This document shows, in pieces, positions 59,825 through 64,000 of a stretch of 64,000 nt of DNA (its first letter is position 1; each line of letters starts with the position of its first letter). The position numbers and the translations under genes are program-made. The notes beneath the pieces were generated by a model, which did not search any database, was not told the DNA's origin, and saw only the letters and a program-made list of their open reading frames with translations. Source of the stretch: CAIXPS01 sp034430115 (GTDB lineage: Bacteria > Chloroflexota > Anaerolineae > J036 > Brachytrichaceae); NCBI GenBank assembly GCA_034430115.1, contig DAOUFG010000184.1, forward strand, positions 1 through 64,000, given 5' to 3'.

Positions 59825-61517
59825 GCGGGCAGCAATTTACGTGCGGGTGAGTAGCGAAGAACAGCGCGATGGGCACTCGCTGGATGAACAGCTTTACCAG
59901 TGCCGCGAGTTTTGCAAGCGGCGTGACTTTGCGGTTGAGGCCGAGTACACGGAAGTCGAAAGCGCAAAGAACGTGACCGACCGCGAACAGTTCCAGGCCA
60001 TGATCGCCGATGCGGAGGCCGGACGCTTCGCAATCATCGTGACTCACAAGCTGGATAGACTCAGCCGCGATGTGGTGGATGGGTTGACCGTGCTCAAGGG
60101 CCTGGCACGTTACGGCGTGGCGTTCATCTCCGCAACCGAGGATTTTGATTTCAGCACGCCGATGGGCGAAGTCATGCTGACGTTGTTGCTTGCCTTTGCG
60201 CGCATGTACCGGCGCAACCTGATCGGCGAGACGACGAAGGGCAAGCTAGGCAGGGCACGCAAGGGGCTTAGCAATGCCACGATACCGGCATTCGGCTACA
60301 CCAGGGACGCCAGCGGCCACGACGTGCCGGACGCTGAGGCGGACACGGCGCGCGAGATGTTCGAGCGATACGCGACCGGCGACTACAGTGACTTGCAGAT
60401 TGCCGAGTGGCTTAACGCCCAGGGCAAGGTAACACGCGGCACATGGGGCAGCCGGCCATTCAGCAAAGACACGGTACGCGCCATGCTCATGAATCCGTTT
60501 TACTGCGGCGATGTGCGCTACCGTGGGCTTGTGGATCGTGAGAACGAACATCGGGAGCGGATGCGCCGCAGCAAGCGCGAAACGAAAGTAATTCCAGGCG
60601 TACATGAGCCGCTTATCAGCCGTGAATTGTTCGAGAAGTGCCAAGCAATACGCGCAGCGCGAGGGCATAGCTATGCCGGGCGCAAACCAGCACAGAGCCG
60701 CGTTTATCTACTTTCCCGCGTGGCCCACTGCGCACACTGTGGCGGGCCGTTGAGGGCGCTTACGATGAACGCCGGCGTCAAGTATTACCGTTGCACGGCC
60801 AAAGAGCGGGGCACCCAGTGCGGAGCGACGTACCGCGTGATCCAGGAGAATGTTTTGCTGGATGACCTGGCGCACATCATGGCCCGCTTACAACTGCCCG
60901 ATGACATCAAGGCCCAGGCGACCGCGTTGATTACAGCCGATGACCCCACGGCGGCGATTGAAAAGCAGCGGGGCAGGTTGGAGGCCGAGTTACAGCGGGT
61001 GAACCGCATGTACCAGGCGGGCAACCTGGCCGATGACTACTACGACGCTGAGACGAAACGCATCAAGAGCGAGTTGGCGCGCCTGGCAATGCCGGTGCAT
61101 CACACGGACACGCAAGCCGCGATTGAGGCGTTGGGTGACATGGCGCGCTTGTGGCAGAACGCAACGCCGGAAGAGCAAGCCGACATCGTGGGCTGTATCT
61201 TCGAGCAAGTGGAGGTGGATTTGGACACCAGGAGGATCGTTGGCCTTATGCCGAAAAAAGAATATGCCGCCCTGTGTGTGGCGGCATTCAGTGATAAAGC
61301 AATTAGCGGACGCGACGGGCGTTGCATTCTCCTATATCTACTGGGGGAAATTTCCGAAATTGGGGAGAGTTTTAAGGTTCTCATAGCCGAATCGCCGCAA
61401 AAAGCTGCGCGAACTCGCGCCGTGGCTGCCATTCTACAACAGCCCCGGCGTCGACGTCCACCACGACCCCCGACAAAAGCGTGTGGAGCGTGGCGCTTTT
61501 CTCTTCGTTACTCATGA
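59817..61517 (+). CDS. Large serine recombinase (integrase of element C)
   Basis: The open frame gives 566 residues: resolvase domain with catalytic Ser12 (Tyr-Val-Arg-Val-Ser-Ser-Glu-Glu-Gln), Asp-Arg-Leu-Ser-Arg near 80, recombinase domain, zinc ribbon (Cys-Ala-His-Cys-Gly...Tyr-Arg-Cys...Cys) and coiled coil. It should integrate and excise element C. The attachment core falls at Ser-Gly-Arg-Asp-Gly near residue 499. The last 46 residues are simply the antisense of the neighbouring recombinase's 3' end, so the native C-terminus was exchanged at the junction. GGAAGGG precedes the ATG at 59,817. Confidence 0.92.
   Translation: MPKRAAIYVRVSSEEQRDGHSLDEQLYQCREFCKRRDFAVEAEYTEVESAKNVTDREQFQAMIADAEAGRFAIIVTHKLDRLSRDVVDGLTVLKGLARYGVAFISATEDFDFSTPMGEVMLTLLLAFARMYRRNLIGETTKGKLGRARKGLSNATIPAFGYTRDASGHDVPDAEADTAREMFERYATGDYSDLQIAEWLNAQGKVTRGTWGSRPFSKDTVRAMLMNPFYCGDVRYRGLVDRENEHRERMRRSKRETKVIPGVHEPLISRELFEKCQAIRAARGHSYAGRKPAQSRVYLLSRVAHCAHCGGPLRALTMNAGVKYYRCTAKERGTQCGATYRVIQENVLLDDLAHIMARLQLPDDIKAQATALITADDPTAAIEKQRGRLEAELQRVNRMYQAGNLADDYYDAETKRIKSELARLAMPVHHTDTQAAIEALGDMARLWQNATPEEQADIVGCIFEQVEVDLDTRRIVGLMPKKEYAALCVAAFSDKAISGRDGRCILLYLLGEISEIGESFKVLIAESPQKAARTRAVAAILQQPRRRRPPRPPTKACGAWRFSLRYS
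61306..61319 (+). repeat. Attachment core, copy 4 (GCGGACGCGACGGG)
   Basis: Identical over 14 bp to 52,235-52,248. It lies in the 3' end of the element C recombinase and 62 bp beyond the stop of the oppositely oriented recombinase at 61,381. I read it as the right junction of element C. Confidence 0.6.
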
Positions 61518-62913
61518 CTTTCCAGGCGTCGTAGAGCCCGTCGATGATTTGCGCCGCTCGCTTGATGTCGCGGGGTTCGACCGGCGCCAGCGCCGCGATT
61601 TCGGCTTGAATGCGCTTCAACTCGGCGTCGTAATAGTCCTCATTCACCCCACCCTTCTGAAACATGACGCTCAGGCGACGCAGCTCTGCGTTCAGTTCGG
61701 CGTGGCGTTTCTCGGAAGCGTGGGCCGTCTCTTCGGATTGCGACAGTTCGACCGCCTTGTCGATAATTTCCTCCGACAACTGGAGCTGCTCGATCATGTC
61801 ATCGATGTAGGAAACAAGCTTCGCCTGTTGGACGTAGCTCTGGCGCGCCGAGCATTCGATCCCGCGTTCGCGGCTTTTGCAGCGATAGTTCTCTTTTGTG
61901 TTGCCGCTACCGGTCGAACAACCGAGCTTCTTGCCGCACTTAGCGCAAATGGCCAGCCCATTGAGGAGATAGACGTGCTTCTCGGCCGGACGCCGGCCCA
62001 CCTGGCGCTTGGCCTGGTCGCGGCGCATCGCCTGGCAGCGCTCGTAGAGTTCCTCGCTGACGATGGGCTGATGCGCCCCGCGCGTCCAGATCGTCTTGGA
62101 GCGCGGGTTACGCTTGCGATGGCCGTCCTCAGTCCACTCGTTGCTCAGGCCGCGATAGGCCACGAAGCCGGCGTAGAACTTGTTCTTCAACATGACGCGC
62201 ACGGTATCTTTGCTAAATGGGCGCCCATAGGACGTGCGCACGCCGTGGTTGTTCAGCCAACGCGCGATGTCCATGTCGCTGGCCTGCCCCATCGCGTAGC
62301 GCTCGAAGGCCTGGGTGACCCATGCGGCGTTGTCGTTCGGCGCGTCTTCCTTGAAGGTGTGATCGCCGGCGGTCTTGGCGACTCGCGAATAGCCGAACGG
62401 GGGCATGGACGCGTTGCTGCGCGGCACGATCCCGCGCTTTTCGTCGCCCTGTGCGCGGGTGATCTTGCCTTCGGTGGTCGCTTCGCGCAACTGGTCCAAT
62501 TGATATTGGCCGACGGCCAGGGAAATGTTGCGCGTGAATTTTCCGCTTGCGGTCGAAGCGTCGATTGGTTCCGTCGCGCTGTAGAGTCTGATCCCGGCGC
62601 GTTCGATCTGGGTCAGTAGCGGCGCGTCGTCCATGCTGCGGCTGAAGCGCCAGGTGTGGAAGAAGACGACGGCCTGGAACTTGCGTTGGTCGGCCGGCTT
62701 CCTGCAGTCCGCCAGCAGGCGTTGGAAGTCCGGCCGATCGTTGGTGCTGGCACTGTAGGCTTCGTCTTTATAGACGTCCGCCACGACGGCGTTGTTGCGG
62801 TCGCACCAATCGCGACATACGCGGTCCTGAAACGCGATTGAATAGCCGTCGCGCTGCATCTCCGACGAAAAACGTAGATACAGCGCGACAGGCGTGGGTT
62901 GTGGATCAGCCAC
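61381..62913 (-). CDS. Large serine recombinase (element D, leftward)
   Basis: The 510-residue product has catalytic Ser16 (Leu-Tyr-Leu-Arg-Phe-Ser-Ser-Glu-Met-Gln), Trp-Arg-Phe-Ser-Arg, a recombinase domain, a zinc ribbon (Cys-Ala-Lys-Cys-Gly...Tyr-Arg-Cys...Cys) and a coiled coil (Leu-Asn-Ala-Glu-Leu-Arg-Arg-Leu-Ser-Val-Met-Phe-Gln-Lys-Gly). It ends at Phe-Ala-Gln-Leu-Phe, where relatives continue for 10-40 residues, so its tail may have been clipped when element C inserted. The GTG start overlaps a 48-residue gene by eight bases. The upstream leftward genes are probably parts of the same element. Confidence 0.9.
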   Translation of the reverse strand: MADPQPTPVALYLRFSSEMQRDGYSIAFQDRVCRDWCDRNNAVVADVYKDEAYSASTNDRPDFQRLLADCRKPADQRKFQAVVFFHTWRFSRSMDDAPLLTQIERAGIRLYSATEPIDASTASGKFTRNISLAVGQYQLDQLREATTEGKITRAQGDEKRGIVPRSNASMPPFGYSRVAKTAGDHTFKEDAPNDNAAWVTQAFERYAMGQASDMDIARWLNNHGVRTSYGRPFSKDTVRVMLKNKFYAGFVAYRGLSNEWTEDGHRKRNPRSKTIWTRGAHQPIVSEELYERCQAMRRDQAKRQVGRRPAEKHVYLLNGLAICAKCGKKLGCSTGSGNTKENYRCKSRERGIECSARQSYVQQAKLVSYIDDMIEQLQLSEEIIDKAVELSQSEETAHASEKRHAELNAELRRLSVMFQKGGVNEDYYDAELKRIQAEIAALAPVEPRDIKRAAQIIDGLYDAWKVMSNEEKSATLHTLLSGVVVDVDAGAVVEWQPRREFAQLFAAIRL

Positions 62914-63052
62914 GATGATTGAATCTGCGCACTCTTGGGGGATTCTTCATTCGTTTCGGCTGGCCAGTCGTGGCGCGACGCACCAGGATGACCCCGCGCC
63001 GGCGCGCCGAGTTTGCCATGATTTCGGCTATACGTAGTTCGAGAGCTGTCAT
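62906..63052 (-). CDS. Small basic protein coupled to the recombinase
   Basis: The 48-residue product (Met-Thr-Ala-Leu-Glu-Leu-Arg-Ile-Ala-Glu-Ile-Met-Ala-Asn-Ser-Ala-Arg-Arg-Arg) is helical then strongly basic (Lys-Arg-Met-Lys-Asn-Pro-Pro-Arg-Val-Arg-Arg-Phe). AGGAG is six bases before its ATG, and its stop overlaps the recombinase GTG by eight bases. It starts 22 bases after the zinc-binding gene. Function is unknown; compare the small coupled gene before the element C recombinase. Confidence 0.6.
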   Translation of the reverse strand: MTALELRIAEIMANSARRRGVILVRRATTGQPKRMKNPPRVRRFNHRG

Positions 63053-63074
63053 TGATACTCCTGTTTGCATGGGC

Positions 63075-63881
63075 TCACCACCCCGGCGAACGCGTGTCGG
63101 CGATCTCGCGCCACGCGGCGCGCTTGGCGAGCCACGTCTGCACCGATGCCGGCGCGAGTAATTGATCGGGACGAGGGGACACTTCGAACGGGTGTTTGTG
63201 GCGGCACTTGCCACAAAGCCCCTCGATCCATATCGTGAGCAGCGTCAGTTGCGTTACGAGGGTCTCGCCAGGCGCGCCGCACCAGACGCAAGTTTCTGTC
63301 TTCCCGATGGGCAGGCGATACCACACGTCGTCCAGGGTGGTCTCGCGCGCATCCACGACGTACCCGGTCGGGAACTGGTCGCCATAGAACCAGTCCTCGA
63401 CCGCGTTCAGGTCTTCGGCCAGCGCCGCCGGCGCCAGGTCGGCGCCGGTTTGGTTCGGCTGCCAATCGCTGACCCATGTCGGCTGCTGGCCCTTGATCGT
63501 CATCTGTAGCTCGATGGGCACGCTGTACCGGGTGCCGTAGGGCGTGTGAAAGGCGAACCCGCCGGGCAAGCTGGACTCGACGAATTGCAGCCCCACCCAC
63601 CCGGCGCCCTGGCAGGTCCAGCAGGTGTTGCCTTCGTTGAAGCCGTAGTAGCCGCGCCCGCCGCAGGTGTGGCATTTGGCGCGCACCATGATCAGGCGCG
63701 ATTCTGCCAGGCCGGCCTTCACGCCCTCGACCAACAGCGCCGTCTTGTAGCGATAGACCACATGCTTCAGGTTGGTGGGATAGAAGCGCTGATAGGCGTT
63801 GCTGCGCACGTAGCTGTTGAGCCGGCTAAGCGCGCCGATCACGCCGGCGGTGATGGCGGCCCTTGTGCGGGGTTGCGTCAT
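63075..63881 (-). CDS. DnaJ-like zinc-binding protein lacking the J-domain
   Basis: The 268-residue product contains a Cys-x-x-Cys-x-Gly-x-Gly pair (Cys-His-Thr-Cys-Gly-Gly-Arg-Gly at about 91 and Cys-Trp-Thr-Cys-Gln-Gly-Ala-Gly at about 107), half of the four-repeat zinc domain of DnaJ. A second metal site follows later (Cys-Val-Trp-Cys-Gly ... Cys-Gly-Lys-Cys-Arg-His-Lys-His). The N-terminus is basic. Its ATG overlaps by four bases the stop of a gene ending in a J-domain, so the two look like a DnaJ split in two. Length and C-terminal part do not match true DnaJ. A DNA-binding or chaperone-recruiting role on the element is possible. Confidence 0.7.
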   Translation of the reverse strand: MTQPRTRAAITAGVIGALSRLNSYVRSNAYQRFYPTNLKHVVYRYKTALLVEGVKAGLAESRLIMVRAKCHTCGGRGYYGFNEGNTCWTCQGAGWVGLQFVESSLPGGFAFHTPYGTRYSVPIELQMTIKGQQPTWVSDWQPNQTGADLAPAALAEDLNAVEDWFYGDQFPTGYVVDARETTLDDVWYRLPIGKTETCVWCGAPGETLVTQLTLLTIWIEGLCGKCRHKHPFEVSPRPDQLLAPASVQTWLAKRAAWREIADTRSPGW

Positions 63882-64000
63882 TGCTTGCCTCGCTCTTTCG
63901 CTGCGGCCTCGTAGGCGCGTTGAATCTTGATGAACTCGGCCTGGTCGCCGCCGACGTCGGGGTGAGTCTGCTTAACGCGCAGGCGATAGGCGTCGCGAAT
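63878..64000 (-). CDS. J-domain protein, C-terminal part (cut by window edge)
   Basis: The last 40 residues are visible: Ile-Arg-Asp-Ala-Tyr-Arg-Leu-Arg-Val-Lys, then Gln-Thr-His-Pro-Asp-Val-Gly-Gly-Asp, then Ala-Glu-Phe-Ile-Lys-Ile-Gln-Arg-Ala-Tyr-Glu. The His-Pro-Asp motif and flanking helices II and III define a J-domain, which stimulates the ATPase of Hsp70. The protein ends right after helix III. Stop and next start share ATGA. Confidence 0.85.
   Translation of the reverse strand: MRDAYRLRVKQTHPDVGGDQAEFIKIQRAYEAAAKERGKQ

Larger units (their letters stand above)
52235..61319. mobile_element. Element C: compact replicating/integrating element
   Basis: The 14-bp direct repeats at both ends bound 9.1 kb. 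It carries a tyrosine recombinase, RepA-like helicase, iteron cluster, DnaG-like primase, several small genes, an excisionase-like protein and a serine recombinase at the right end. Composition is GC-rich with uniform rightward genes, unlike element B. There are no capsid or packaging proteins apart from an HTH protein, so it resembles a phage satellite or plasmid-like integrative element. Confidence 0.5.

Overview
The window looks like a chromosomal piece of a GC-rich bacterium, most likely a Chloroflexota (Anaerolineae-like) lineage. This is inferred from gene style only: carbohydrate-active enzymes, Thr/Pro-rich lipoproteins, TraG/VirD4 ATPases paired with replication-relaxation proteins, and several serine recombinases. 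No rRNA, tRNA or CRISPR array was seen.

Bases 1-13,640 are ordinary chromosome with metabolic genes: a GH32 hydrolase with a LacI-type palindrome at its start, a Dabb-domain protein, an M19 dipeptidase, a very large fusion of a membrane/HIT-like region with both subunits of an NfnAB-type transhydrogenase, a GH51 arabinofuranosidase, a GH63-like hydrolase, two lipoproteins and a decaying toxin-antitoxin pair. Bases 13,740-17,700 form a scarred border: a frameshifted tyrosine integrase, a NACHT ATPase whose C-terminus is a hexanucleotide-derived Asp/Leu/Ala/Arg repeat, and the tail of a serine recombinase.

From about 17,040 to 61,320 the window is a stack of integrated elements. An 11-bp word (GACGCGACGGG) occurs at 17,041, 18,701, 52,238 and 61,309. 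Two of the four copies lie in the 3' ends of serine recombinase genes, and a third recombinase gene ends 62 bp from the last copy, so I read the word as an attachment core. Element A (17.0-18.7 kb) carries HigBA. Element B (18.7-52.2 kb, visibly AT-richer) is a defence and transfer island. It holds a two-gene CBASS (HNH-SAVED effector plus CD-NTase), a 2,064-residue HEPN-like/STAND/second-ATPase protein overlapping an AAA_35-like ATPase gene, a second STAND ATPase homologous to the first but with a death-fold-like N-terminus, VapBC, RadC, two VirD4-like ATPases, two replication-relaxation proteins, an ExeA-like ATPase/ribbon-helix-helix/HTH replication-partition operon, two nucleases, a small structured RNA, and an excisionase-like gene and serine recombinase at its right end. 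Element C (52.2-61.3 kb, GC-rich) is a compact replicon-like element: tyrosine recombinase, RepA-like helicase, an iteron cluster, primase, small DNA-binding proteins, a membrane protein, eight copies of an 11-bp repeat and a serine recombinase at its right end. A further element, reading leftward, starts at 61,381 and runs off the window with a recombinase and a split DnaJ-like pair.

CBASS, NACHT, the two STAND proteins, the nucleases and the toxin-antitoxin modules would act as abortive or nuclease-based phage defence. The recombinases, VirD4-like ATPases and replication genes would maintain and move the islands. The most likely undescribed system is the HEPN-STAND-ATPase/AAA_35 gene pair together with its relative 5 kb downstream.
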